This document shows, piece after piece, positions 43,127-52,311 of a stretch of 55,209 nt of DNA; the first letter of the stretch is position 1; each line of letters starts with the position of its first letter. The translations under genes and the position numbers were made by a program. Under the pieces are notes generated by a model, which saw only the letters and a list, made by a program, of their open reading frames with translations, ran no database searches and had not been told where the DNA came from. The stretch is from Massilia brevitalea (GTDB lineage: Bacteria; Pseudomonadota; Gammaproteobacteria; Burkholderiales; Burkholderiaceae_D), in the NCBI RefSeq assembly GCF_030711405.1, contig NZ_JAULSI010000040.1, positions 1 through 55,209 on the forward strand, in the 5' to 3' direction.

Positions 43127-46100
43127 CGCAAGAGCTCGATATGCCGCTGCAATCACACTATCCAAAGGGAAGATGTACGAGTATGGTGTTCCGCTCGAAC
43201 ACCATGTCGAGATGCCGCCAAATCTTGACTTGGAAATGCAGTTTCCTCTAGCAATCGGAACCATAGGTGACTTTGCAAGTGCCGTAAATCGTGGTCACGC
43301 AGATGCTCGCCCTAAAACTAGCGATATCGACGATTTGGCATTCGCTGCTCAAGTGCTTCAAGCATTCGACGAATCACAGATTGACCAAAGATATTCTTTC
43401 GAGCTGGGATTGCTAGCTGCAGCCGCCTATTTTTTAGCGGACATGCCCGGTCGGGCTCTCGTTCAGGCTCGAAAGCTAGTGCAACTTGGCTTTCCAGAAC
43501 ATGATGAACTAGCCAAAGCCATCTGGATTTCAATAAGTAGTCCCTGGCAACAACACAACGATGCAGTTCCTATCGACGACAGCTTCGCAAGAGATGTAAT
43601 TGAGGCACTTTACGACCATTTTCAGTTCGGGACCTCTATCGAAGTCGTTCGCACCCGCTCAAAAAAGCTAGTTCAGTGGGCGTACAACAGCGGCACTGCG
43701 CACGAACTCCTCTTTTCGGATTTGCTGAGTGCGATAGCTCTTACTCGAGTGCGACATTCTGCGTGGCAGCTCCTTCCTAATTACTCTAACATCTCCGTGG
43801 AGGCTTGGCAAAGCTACCTCATGCGTGACAGCGCGATTAGGGACCTTTGGCCCTCGCAGCGCGTCCTAGGCGATGCTGGATTGTACAGAGGTGAGTCAGC
43901 GATTATTCAGATGCCGACAAGTGCGGGAAAAACCCGGGCAATAGAAATTGTAATCCGCTCGTCTTTTATGTCCGGCCGGACAAATTTTGCAATTATCGTT
44001 GCACCGTTCAGGGCGCTCTGCCAAGAAATTTCGACAGACCTTGAAAATGTTTTTCGAAATGATAATTATAGGGTAAATCGACTTTCGGACAGCTTTCAGA
44101 CCGACTACGTAGCTGAGGTATTTGGGGATTCCGTAGACGCACGTCCTATTCCAAAGGTAATTGTTTTAACGCCAGAGAAGCTTCTCTATGCACTTCGGCA
44201 ACAGCCTGAATTGGCTGATGATGTAGGGCTCATTATCTTCGACGAGGGCCATCAGTTCGATACCGGCGCAAGAGGTATTACATACGAGCTTTTGTTGACA
44301 TCGCTTAAGAAAATTTTAGCACACCGAGCGCAAACAATCCTTATATCTGCAGTGATAACTAACGCTCAGGAGATGGCTGCCTGGCTATTTAGCGACAATG
44401 AGCTTGTCGTTTCTGACCAGCGACTGCAGAGCCGACGCCTAGTGGCCTTCGCGAGTTTTCCTCCGGGTCGAGTGGGACAACTAGTGTTTAACGTAGCAGG
44501 CGAAGGAGAACAAGATTTCTTTGTTCCCCGGGTCATCAGCCCACAACAACTCACAATTACTAACCGTGAATCTGTACCCCGCGTATTCCCTACTGACAAA
44601 AGCACATCCATCGCGCTTTACTTAGCCATCAAACAAATTGAACATGGCGCAGTTGCAATATATTGCAGCACAAAGCTTTCCGCTGCCAAGGTTGTCCGGG
44701 ATGCTGTAGAAGAAGTGTTCGGTAGAGATTTCGCACTTCCTCCTCCAAGCACACATTCAGACCCTCAAGAAATTGCCCGTTTCGTAAAGCTGTACAGCGA
44801 CAATTTTGGACCGAATTCCTATTTAACTTTAGGAGCAAGCCTAGGAATATTTGCTCACCATGCCAACACGCCCCATGGGCTACGCTTGGCAATCGAATAT
44901 GCTATGCGAAATGGAAGAATTCGATTGGTGGTCTGTACGTCGACTCTTGCTCAAGGTGTAAATCTGCCTATCCGTTATTTGTTCATTACAAATGCATCTC
45001 AAGGAAGCGACTCGATTAAGCCGCGGGATTTTCGAAACCTGATGGGAAGGGTCGGCAGGGCTGGGATGCATACTGAGGGAACTGTAATCTTTACGGACCC
45101 AAACTTGTACGACAATCGAAACCAAAGACGCGGAAGCTATGACTGGGCCGATGCATTAAAATTATTCGCCACTGACTCTAACATCGGGTCGGGCAGCTCA
45201 TTGCTGGAACTGCTAGCTCCGCTCGAGAATGATTACAAAAATAAGACCTACGAACTACTGAGTCCAGCTTTAATCACTAATATCCTCTCAACCCAAGGCG
45301 AATCCGGCCTGGCCAACCTCATCCAGTTTGTAACTTTGAATCCAACGGAAGGATTCACCACGAGCAAAATCATAAAGCAGCTGCAGAACAAATTTCGTGC
45401 GGTTGAAACAGTCGAAAGCTTCTTGATGGAAAATCAAGCAGCTTCATTATCAGGAGAATCCAGTGGTGAGGCACAAGAGTTAGCGCAGGAAACGCTAGCG
45501 CATTTCCTCGCAACTGAGGACGAAAAATTTCAGTTAAGAGAGGTCTTTGCTAATATTGCAAAGAGAATTGGAGCGGCGGTTCCAGACCCCGAAGTACAAG
45601 CAAGATTTGGCAAGACACTTCTTGGTATTGACCAAGCATTAAAAATTGATGAATGGGTGCGAACGAACCAATTTCATTTAATTTTTATAACGTCTGAAGC
45701 CGAAATTTTTAGCGCCCTTTCTCCTCTACTATTCTCACTTAGTTCTAATAACTTCATTCGGGATACCACCCCAGCTGACGCAATACTTCAGTTGGCCGAA
45801 GGGTGGTTGAACGGTCAGAACTATGAGAAGCTGCTAAAAATCATGAATGAATTAGGTGCAACTTATGCCTATGGAAAGCAAAGAAGAAAATTCAATATAG
45901 ATATCGTAGTGGGCGTCTGTGAAACAGTGTTCTCCTATGAATTTCCGCTTTATCTAACAGCAATAGGCGAGTCGATATCGGACTCAGCCCCGTTTGATGA
46001 GGGAGAAAAACTTGTGAAACTGACCAACAATTTGCAGAAAAGGCTTAAGTATGGCCTACCGGACCGTAAGTCGGTTTTGGTATTCGAGTCAGGTTTCGCC

Positions 46101-46274
46101 GAACGCATTGTGGCGCAAGCTGTTGGAGCCGAAATCTGGGACATGGCCGATACGGTGGCCGAGGTTAAAAGATTGATTCCATTGTTTCAAGGAGAAATTG
46201 AAGAAGTCTTGCAGAACTATCCCTCTTTTTTCACAGATATCCTTGGCGACATTGTTTCCATACGCCCGAGGTAA
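43101..46274 (+). CDS. hamB: Hachiman anti-phage system helicase HamB
   Basis: A 1057-residue superfamily 2 helicase. An N-terminal helical region of ~250 residues precedes the motor. Walker A is MPTSAGKTRAIE (Lys277), motif Ia is IVAPFRALCQEI, the Walker B box is DEGH at 381-384, motif III is ILISAVITN and motif VI is FRNLMGRVGRAGM with the arginine fingers. About 400 C-terminal residues, mostly helical, follow. HamB senses exposed or damaged DNA and controls HamA. The family, gene order and overlap with hamA identify a complete Hachiman system. Confidence 0.92.
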   Translation: MKGQPVKPSARARYAAAITLSKGKMYEYGVPLEHHVEMPPNLDLEMQFPLAIGTIGDFASAVNRGHADARPKTSDIDDLAFAAQVLQAFDESQIDQRYSFELGLLAAAAYFLADMPGRALVQARKLVQLGFPEHDELAKAIWISISSPWQQHNDAVPIDDSFARDVIEALYDHFQFGTSIEVVRTRSKKLVQWAYNSGTAHELLFSDLLSAIALTRVRHSAWQLLPNYSNISVEAWQSYLMRDSAIRDLWPSQRVLGDAGLYRGESAIIQMPTSAGKTRAIEIVIRSSFMSGRTNFAIIVAPFRALCQEISTDLENVFRNDNYRVNRLSDSFQTDYVAEVFGDSVDARPIPKVIVLTPEKLLYALRQQPELADDVGLIIFDEGHQFDTGARGITYELLLTSLKKILAHRAQTILISAVITNAQEMAAWLFSDNELVVSDQRLQSRRLVAFASFPPGRVGQLVFNVAGEGEQDFFVPRVISPQQLTITNRESVPRVFPTDKSTSIALYLAIKQIEHGAVAIYCSTKLSAAKVVRDAVEEVFGRDFALPPPSTHSDPQEIARFVKLYSDNFGPNSYLTLGASLGIFAHHANTPHGLRLAIEYAMRNGRIRLVVCTSTLAQGVNLPIRYLFITNASQGSDSIKPRDFRNLMGRVGRAGMHTEGTVIFTDPNLYDNRNQRRGSYDWADALKLFATDSNIGSGSSLLELLAPLENDYKNKTYELLSPALITNILSTQGESGLANLIQFVTLNPTEGFTTSKIIKQLQNKFRAVETVESFLMENQAASLSGESSGEAQELAQETLAHFLATEDEKFQLREVFANIAKRIGAAVPDPEVQARFGKTLLGIDQALKIDEWVRTNQFHLIFITSEAEIFSALSPLLFSLSSNNFIRDTTPADAILQLAEGWLNGQNYEKLLKIMNELGATYAYGKQRRKFNIDIVVGVCETVFSYEFPLYLTAIGESISDSAPFDEGEKLVKLTNNLQKRLKYGLPDRKSVLVFESGFAERIVAQAVGAEIWDMADTVAEVKRLIPLFQGEIEEVLQNYPSFFTDILGDIVSIRPR

Positions 46275-46421
46275 TAGGTGCTGCTTAATAGCTTATGGGG
46301 TTCACTTTGTTACATTGGCCACGCTTATCGCAGCTTCGCCATTGAGATAACGGGCACTTCTTCAGTCGGAGGAGAATTTTTCGTTGGTTCGCAGATGGCT
46401 ACCTGGTCCGTGGCTGCGTTT

Positions 46422-47507
46422 TTACTGTCGAACCGCTGCGGCTTGAGCGGTATTCAAGTTGCTCATCGCTTCTCTACCGTTACGCCAGTCGAACTGGCAT
46501 CGCTTCACCCTGGCTTCCGTGAACTGCGAGATTTTTACAAACTGTTGTGCAACCGTAGCGTTCGCACCGGCGGCCAAACACGCGAATGCGTAATAGCGTC
46601 GCTCTGACAAATCATGTTCGTCGGTCAAAGCGTCGAGCGTCAGACCTTGTTGGCGAAAAACGTCCGAAAAGTACTTAACCCCAAAGAGCATATCGACCAG
46701 GTCTGCGTCGTTCCGAGCTGACAAGATTAGGCTCACCGCCGCAAAATTATCAGCTTCGCTCTCCTGATTGCCGAAGTTCCGCTTGGCCCTGCGGTTGTGT
46801 AACGCTGCATGGCCAAGTTCATGCTGAAGCACGTAGTGAACCGAGTACAAAAGTCGTTGCAGCGCCTGCTGCTCGGTCGTTAGACCATTGCTCAGTGCAT
46901 TCTGGTATTGATGGATAAGCCGCTCCGTAAGCTCGTAACAAAATACCACCATTTCATTCTCCAGAAGGTAGAACGCATTTGGCGTCTTGCAGCTCATTGC
47001 AGCCACTTGAAGATTGGTTGGGTACGCGTATCTTGCCTTAGCAAACGTAAGGCCAGTCTCCAAAATCTTGTTTTGTCGCATCCATTCAGCGGCCGCTGCA
47101 GAATTTTTCTGTGAAGCTTGGTAGTTGACCCCTGCTCCAGCCCTTCCAGCCGCTGCCATTTTCGGCATGTTTATAGCGGCCCAGTTACGAAAACTTCCAG
47201 CTTCGAACTGTCGAATTCTCGATTCATAAACTTGTGTCAAGCAAGCATTATCAGTACAGCGATTGCGGCCATACTTCAGCCAGTCTCGCTGGGAAAAAAC
47301 CGCTTCTGGATACGCCCTCTTTATGGGCTTATATAACGAATACATGCGTTCATCTAATTGCGATAGGCGCCTGTCCGTACATATTGCTTGCTCAACAGCA
47401 GAAAGCCGTCCATCGCAGGCGAACGATGCTGCCCTCGCCAGGGATGGACAGAACACCGCCAGAAGAATAAGGAATGCGCGCGCGAGCACGAGTAAATGAC
47501 TGCACAT
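46422..47507 (-). CDS. Secreted LprI-like / DUF4344 putative metallopeptidase
   Basis: 361 residues. Residues 1-26 are a signal peptide (MCSHLLVLARAFLILLAVFC, cleaved after ARA). Residues ~28-100 match the lysozyme-inhibitor LprI N-terminal domain (SFACDGRLSAVEQAICTDRR, then two conserved Cys pairs). Residues ~140-350 resemble DUF4344, with zinc motif HELGH at 229-233 and a downstream acidic ligand in NQESEADNFAAV. The product is probably periplasmic. The zinc motif is complete, so peptidase activity is possible; the substrate is unknown. Divergent from the small secreted protein at 47561, 53 bp away; convergent with hamB. Confidence 0.85.
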   Translation of the reverse strand: MCSHLLVLARAFLILLAVFCPSLARAASFACDGRLSAVEQAICTDRRLSQLDERMYSLYKPIKRAYPEAVFSQRDWLKYGRNRCTDNACLTQVYESRIRQFEAGSFRNWAAINMPKMAAAGRAGAGVNYQASQKNSAAAAEWMRQNKILETGLTFAKARYAYPTNLQVAAMSCKTPNAFYLLENEMVVFCYELTERLIHQYQNALSNGLTTEQQALQRLLYSVHYVLQHELGHAALHNRRAKRNFGNQESEADNFAAVSLILSARNDADLVDMLFGVKYFSDVFRQQGLTLDALTDEHDLSERRYYAFACLAAGANATVAQQFVKISQFTEARVKRCQFDWRNGREAMSNLNTAQAAAVRQ

Positions 47508-47560
47508 CGAATTTAAGTTCCCTCGCTACACCTCGGGACTGACAAAAATCCGAGGAAGAA

Positions 47561-47911
47561 ATGTATATCAAAAAAGGAGTGCTCATCGCGCTCAGCTTGT
47601 ACTTTTTCGCAATGAGCTCCGTAGTAGCAAATGAGGCTCCCACGGTGTCTCTACTGTTGTCGCATCCTGTCGCGCCGGTCCTTGACGGCCTGCCGTTGAC
47701 CTACTTCGGAGTTTCCACCTATTCAGTGCAAGGAAAGACACTCATACTTGCCGCAGACGAGCAAGCATGCGTTCGATTTTTGGAAGCTCGTCGGAGAATG
47801 GACTATTTGTTGAACACAGAGCACGGAGGAACAAGCTGCAAGAAAGTAAATCTTATCGAAATCAGAAGATTCTTCTTGCCCGACCTACTGCCAGATAGCG
47901 CACCGAGATGA
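47561..47911 (+). CDS. Small secreted protein, 116 aa
   Basis: 116 residues with a signal peptide (MYIKKGVLIALSLYFFAMSS, cleavage likely after VVA). The mature part of ~92 residues has two cysteines and strands suited to a small periplasmic fold (KTLILAADEQACVRFLEARR, then GTSCKKVNLIEIRRFFLPDL). ATG 47561 has GAGGAAG upstream. It is divergently arranged with the LprI/DUF4344 gene, and a shared 53-bp promoter region suggests joint control. Family not recognised. Confidence 0.7.
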   Translation: MYIKKGVLIALSLYFFAMSSVVANEAPTVSLLLSHPVAPVLDGLPLTYFGVSTYSVQGKTLILAADEQACVRFLEARRRMDYLLNTEHGGTSCKKVNLIEIRRFFLPDLLPDSAPR

Positions 47912-48376
47912 TTTCCCCATGGAAATTCACATGTTATCAAAACCAGCGGCTCGCTGTTCTTCACTGTCTACGCTGTTGCAAAAACGCATCGAATTTATTA
48001 AGAGGTAGCTCAAGATAGAAGGGCTGAAGACGCTGCCGCTTTACTAAACTGCTGACACTGATACATGGCCCGGCGCCGGTCGTTCCCCCACGCAAGACAC
48101 TGCTGAGTCGGCGCGCGGCGGCGCGGCCAGTAACATCGCACTGGCTCGACATCGCACAGTCAAATCCATTGCAGTCCAATCAACCTTCACAAGTGAAATA
48201 TATTCAACTGAGAAGCGGGTATTTGAAAGAAGTTCAGGCAGACCACATACCCCGTGCAAGACGACATCTGCTATACATTTTCCAGATGGTTATGATAACC
48301 TACCGAGCAAAAGGGGCAAGACCGCCTCATCATGCTCATGAAACTCTTTCTTAGATTTTCGCTTTAAATAAACTTT
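47912..48376. other. Intergenic region, 465 bp
   Basis: No supported gene. One plus frame without a start is open for about 90 codons, with serine-rich, low-information translation. Confidence 0.4.
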
Positions 48377-48712
48377 ATGCAGATAATTCTTTTACTTTGC
48401 AATGACAATGCCCTTGCAGCAGTGATTTGCTCTTTGCTTCAAACATCCGACCTGCATATAATTACTGTAAAAAATGAGGCCAGAGTATTGCACACCCTCC
48501 GCGCAGTCCAATGTAGTGTATTAATTATTGCAGGAACAAGAGCCATAAATATAGAACAACTCGCCTGCGAATCAAAACTTTGGCGACCTAATCTAAAAAT
48601 TGCTGTTTTAACAGGCGGCGCGCCAGTTTCTGCTAACGGCGTGGATGCCTGCTTACACATGCCGTTCACAAAAACGCAACTTACCGCATTGTTACAGAAC
48701 ACGAAAACATAA
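48377..48712 (+). CDS. Degenerate receiver (REC-like) protein, 111 aa
   Basis: 111 residues with the alternating strand/helix pattern of a receiver domain (MQIILLLCNDNALAAVICSL, then VLIIAGT, IAVLTGGAP and CLHMPFTKTQLTALL). Key residues are missing: where the phosphoacceptor aspartate belongs the sequence is VLIIAGT, and the lysine of KP(F/L) is methionine (MPF). The threonine of LTG is kept. It can therefore hardly be phosphorylated in the normal way and may act as a phosphorylation-independent adaptor. It is convergent with the hybrid kinase gene ~200 bp away, which also lacks its phospho-site. Confidence 0.65.
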   Translation: MQIILLLCNDNALAAVICSLLQTSDLHIITVKNEARVLHTLRAVQCSVLIIAGTRAINIEQLACESKLWRPNLKIAVLTGGAPVSANGVDACLHMPFTKTQLTALLQNTKT

Positions 48713-48913
48713 TAGTAATTAGCCTAGCGTTAAAGAATATTATGTAGGCTACTGTTTCCAAACATTGCCCTGCGTTATAGAAAGGATAATACTGAGGTCC
48801 TAAATACTAAAATGGCTCAACCATTAGATTATTTTTGGAAAAATTGCAAGCAATGACATCCGATAATTCGAACGCTGCTGATGGGCCGTACCCCAAACTC
48901 GTAAAAGCAGTGC

Positions 48914-50938
48914 TCAATGCTCCGTTCTCAAAAGCAAGCTGCGCACATCCGCAGCTTTGGCCGGCTTAACCAAATAATGGTCGAATCCGGCCTCGATGCC
49001 GCGCTCACTATCTTTCGGCTGCCCATAACCTGTTACTGCTACTAGCAATGAGTGGGCCGTTTCCGGAAGGCCTCGAAGTCGACGCGCCAATTCATAGCCT
49101 TCCATATCTGGCAAGCCGATATCTAGAAAGAGAATTTCCGGGGACGTTTCACGCGCTATGGTCAGGGCTTCGTGCGCAAAGTTTGCAGTAAAGACCTCGT
49201 GACCTGCCGCTTCTAGCAACAATTTCAGCGTTTCTGCGGCATCTTTGTTATCGTCCACAACAAGCACCCGCTTCGTGGCCGTGCACGGTGCCTCATCCAT
49301 ACTCGCACTGCGCTTGGGAAGGAAATTGGTTGCCGCAGCTCGCGGCATCCGTACGGTAAATCGACTGCCTTCTCCTAGTCCCGCACTCAGTGCTGAGACT
49401 TTTCCGCCCTGAAGTTCAACTAGGCTCTTAACGAGAGCAAGCCCAAGACCGAGTCCCCCCTGTGAGCGGTCCGCTGACCTCTCCGCTTGCGTGAACAAGT
49501 CAAAAATGTGCGGCAACAAAGTCGGAGGAATGCCGCTCCCGTCGTCGTCCACCGTCACCGCTACGTGCGCGTCGTCGACAGCAACGCGTAACGTAATGTG
49601 CCCGCCTTCTGGTGTGTATTTCGCCGCATTGTTGAGAATGTTTGAAACGACTTGAATCAGGCGGGTGCGGTCACCCCTAACAAAGAGTTGCTCATCCGGA
49701 ACGTGCACGATGAAATGCTGCCGCTTCGTTTCCATGAGCGAATGCACTTGCTCCGCAGCGTCCGCCACGACGCTGCTGATGTTTATTGTCTCTTGCTGGA
49801 GTGTCACGAGACCGCGCGTCACCCTGGAGACATCTAGCAAGTCGTCCACCAGTTCAGTCATGTGTTCAACCTGACGAGTGATGACCTCGCTGGCCTTTCG
49901 TACCCGGGATTCGTCCAGAGTACTTAACTTGAGCAGAGCGGCTGCGGTGGCGATGGGCGCGAGAGGGTTGCGCAGCTCAAGCGCCAGCATGGCTAGAAAA
50001 TCATCTTTGCGCCGATGTGATTCTTTCAGTTGGCTCTCGCTCTGCTGCAGCGCCAGACGGACCTTGACTGATTCGGTAACATCGTTGCCTTCGACAAAGA
50101 CTCCCGTGGTGTTTCCGCGGTGGTCCAAAGTCGGCTGATAGATAAAGCTAACGAAGCGTTCCTCGAATTCGTCATTAGACGAGCGTTGCAAAACCACTGG
50201 CAGTTCATTGCCGAAAAATGGCTCTCCAGTTGTGTACACCTGGTCTAGGTGCCGGAAGAAGCCTTGCCCTGCTAATTCAGGTAGCGCCTTGCGTATGGGT
50301 TGCCCAAGCACATCTCGGTGGCCAACGAGCTGGCAATATGAGTCATTAGCAATTTCGAAGACGTGATTTGGTCCACGCAGTACCGCAATAAAACTTGGAG
50401 CTTGTTGGAATAGCAGCTGCAGCCGGTTGAGTTCCTCTGCGCGATGGCGCTCGGCCAGCACCTGCTCAGTCGTTTCCATCACGGCGCAGAACATTCCTGC
50501 CACTTCGCCGCTTTCAGCGCGTACCGGTGAGTACGAAAAGGTGAACCAAGCTTGTTCGTCGTACCCCTTTCTATTCAGAGTCAAAGGCATGTTGTCATGG
50601 AAGGAAGCCTGTCCATACAACGCTTGCTCAATGCTGGGTAGAATATCGTTCCAAATTTCAGCCCAAATGTCCTGAAAACGGTTGCCAAGCGCTGACGGAT
50701 GCTTCTCGTCAAGGATTTCTGCGTAAGCATCATTGTATAGAAAGCCCAATTCGGAACCCCAGGCGACAAACATAGGGAACTTTGAGTTGAGTAGTACACC
50801 GACAATGGAACGCAATGACTGTGGCCAAAAGTGAGGTGACCCCAGGGGAGACCGTGACCAGTCGTGGGCGCGCATCAAGGCCCCGGCTTCCCCTCCATCG
50901 GAAAGGAATGTAAGTGTCGGGACTGTGGTTGAACTCAT
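48914..50938 (-). CDS. Hybrid sensor kinase (PAS-PAS-HisKA-HATPase-REC) lacking the phosphoacceptor His
   Basis: 674 residues from ATG 50938 (MSSTTVPTL); the frame is open 32 codons further. Two PAS domains (~40-160 and ~170-300) precede HisKA, HATPase (VSNILNNAAKYTPEGG, GGLGLGLALVKSLVE) and a C-terminal receiver (VLVVDDNKDAAETL, FLDIGLPDMEG, HYLVKPAKAA). In the HisKA motif the family consensus LAHELRNPLAPI reads LALELRNPLAPI here: residue 320 is Leu (CTT) instead of His, a one-base change from CAT. The ATP domain and receiver look intact. It is either inactivated or now works as a phosphatase or trans-acting partner. Confidence 0.88.
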   Translation of the reverse strand: MSSTTVPTLTFLSDGGEAGALMRAHDWSRSPLGSPHFWPQSLRSIVGVLLNSKFPMFVAWGSELGFLYNDAYAEILDEKHPSALGNRFQDIWAEIWNDILPSIEQALYGQASFHDNMPLTLNRKGYDEQAWFTFSYSPVRAESGEVAGMFCAVMETTEQVLAERHRAEELNRLQLLFQQAPSFIAVLRGPNHVFEIANDSYCQLVGHRDVLGQPIRKALPELAGQGFFRHLDQVYTTGEPFFGNELPVVLQRSSNDEFEERFVSFIYQPTLDHRGNTTGVFVEGNDVTESVKVRLALQQSESQLKESHRRKDDFLAMLALELRNPLAPIATAAALLKLSTLDESRVRKASEVITRQVEHMTELVDDLLDVSRVTRGLVTLQQETINISSVVADAAEQVHSLMETKRQHFIVHVPDEQLFVRGDRTRLIQVVSNILNNAAKYTPEGGHITLRVAVDDAHVAVTVDDDGSGIPPTLLPHIFDLFTQAERSADRSQGGLGLGLALVKSLVELQGGKVSALSAGLGEGSRFTVRMPRAAATNFLPKRSASMDEAPCTATKRVLVVDDNKDAAETLKLLLEAAGHEVFTANFAHEALTIARETSPEILFLDIGLPDMEGYELARRLRGLPETAHSLLVAVTGYGQPKDSERGIEAGFDHYLVKPAKAADVRSLLLRTEH

Positions 50939-51071
50939 ACGCTCGTTGCTTTCGACGAAAAAATTGGTGAGCGGATTGTATACTTGAACAGGTGCCGTAG
51001 ACAGGATGACGTTCGCAGGTTGTCTGCATAACACCTATGTACGGACCTGAGCGACGTTCAAAGTGGCTAAG
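50939..51071. other. Leader of the hybrid kinase
   Basis: Upstream region of the minus-strand hybrid kinase gene; no separate feature seen. Confidence 0.35.
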
Positions 51072-51322
51072 AAGTCAACTTCGTATGCAAAAATTTCGAT
51101 GCGCAGCTCAAGCTCGAATCTGCGGTTGCGGAGGAGCTTGCCAAGTTCTGCAAGGCGGTGGATGTGTCGTCGCACTGGAGTGCCAGACTCTCTACACGAT
51201 TCCTGATAGACACCAATGCGAATCTCGGCCCAAACCAAAATTCCCTCCTATCAAAGTTCGATATCTTGCGCACATATTTTAAGAAGACGCATTTCCGCAA
51301 ATTTGTGTTCACGACGATTTAA
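51072..51322 (+). pseudogene. 3' remnant of an unknown gene without start codon
   Basis: An 83-codon plus frame lies between a TAA and its own stop, with no start codon near its beginning. Its codons are G/C-ending and the translation looks like real protein: NFDAQLKLESAVAEELAKFC, KAVDVSSHWSARLSTRFLID, then FDILRTYFKKTHFRKFVFTT. The helical first half and basic end could be the C-terminus of a larger protein. Family not recognised. The frame sits just upstream of the divergent hybrid kinase, so its 5' part was probably lost by deletion. Confidence 0.5.
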
Positions 51323-51348
51323 TGCTGAGCAGCGTGTAGGCATGTGAG

Positions 51349-51492
51349 ATGCTCGAGATATGTAACGAACAACTAACAGCATTCGAACTTGCGAAGCGAG
51401 CTACAACGGGCCGCGACACCGCTTTTGACGGGGCTCTCTGCCGCCTTCATCAGTTATGTCACGATGTCATACACAAATTGCGGCATCCGTAA
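51349..51492 (+). CDS. Possible 47-aa ORF or gene remnant
   Basis: ATG 51349 to TAA 51492. The translation is helical and protein-like (MLEICNEQLTAFELAKRATT, then FDGALCRLHQLCHDVIHKLR). There is no clear ribosome site. It may be a further piece of the decayed gene just upstream, or a small protein. Confidence 0.3.
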   Translation: MLEICNEQLTAFELAKRATTGRDTAFDGALCRLHQLCHDVIHKLRHP

Positions 51493-51776
51493 TTCTCGTA
51501 CGACTTGCAGCAACCGTTGCGTCGTCAAGGGCTAACCTACGGCCCAAAGCAAGGCCCGCTACGGTTGCGTGCTGAGTGACCAAAGCGGAACCGCTGCATC
51601 GTTGCGGAATCGTGAGCTTCCGACCCGAGAGCCGCCACCCGAAACCAACCGTCGCATGAACAGGCATTTTCAATCAGTGCACTGCGAAACCATGCGCAAC
51701 GACAATTTGGCCGAAAGACCTACTGAAATGGTGCAATTGTCGCTATACGTGCTAGGCCAACAACGAAAGGACTGAC
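51493..51776. other. No recognisable gene
   Basis: Short stretch between the decayed frames and the small membrane protein; nothing seen beyond the AAAGG ribosome site at its end. Confidence 0.35.
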
Positions 51777-52016
51777 ATGCAAGAATTTTATATCCTCGGC
51801 GGCGCCATCCTTGCCATTATTATCATCGCTGCGGTTATCACATTCAGCCTCAACAAAGGAGATTCTTCGCGTACTAACGAACTTTCTTCGGTACCAGATG
51901 AACTCGAATTGCGCAGACGAGACAACGAAACTATGCTCCGCCATGAACGACGGGCTGCTCACGAACGTCATTTCCAAAATCTTGAGGCGCAAAAGGCGTT
52001 GACGTCTGAAAAATAA
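51777..52016 (+). CDS. Small single-pass membrane protein, 79 aa
   Basis: 79 residues. An N-terminal membrane segment (residues ~5-24, FYILGGAILAIIIIAAVITF) is followed by a short loop and a highly charged helix (LELRRRDNETMLRHERRAAH). AAAGG lies 6 bp upstream of ATG 51777, and a strong terminator begins 3 bp after the stop, so this is a complete one-gene transcript. Composition resembles small membrane or envelope-stress proteins, but the family is not recognised. Confidence 0.8.
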   Translation: MQEFYILGGAILAIIIIAAVITFSLNKGDSSRTNELSSVPDELELRRRDNETMLRHERRAAHERHFQNLEAQKALTSEK

Positions 52017-52019
52017 TTC

Positions 52020-52053
52020 ATGCCCCTTAAGCATCTGTTTAAGGGGCATTTTC
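52020..52053 (+). terminator. Intrinsic terminator after the small membrane protein
   Basis: 11-bp stem ATGCCCCTTAA/TTAAGGGGCAT with an 8-base loop, followed by a short T-run. Confidence 0.88.
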
Positions 52054-52311
52054 TTCGGCCGCCGAGAGCTTAAGCGGCCACTCCTCGCCGAGTCACTCTC
52101 GCCCGGCCTAACGCGACGACGTACTTACAGCCTCTCGGAGCCAAACGATTTCCTGACATACCCGTGCTCTGCTCATGACACTTCTTGGCGACTACCCGTA
52201 TGTTGCTGATGCCCCGTATTGATGACCACCGTAACGTAAGAAGCTATTGTTTTTCTGCAACCACAGCCATGAACATGAGACAATATCTATTAAGAAACTT
52301 TCCACTAGTTC

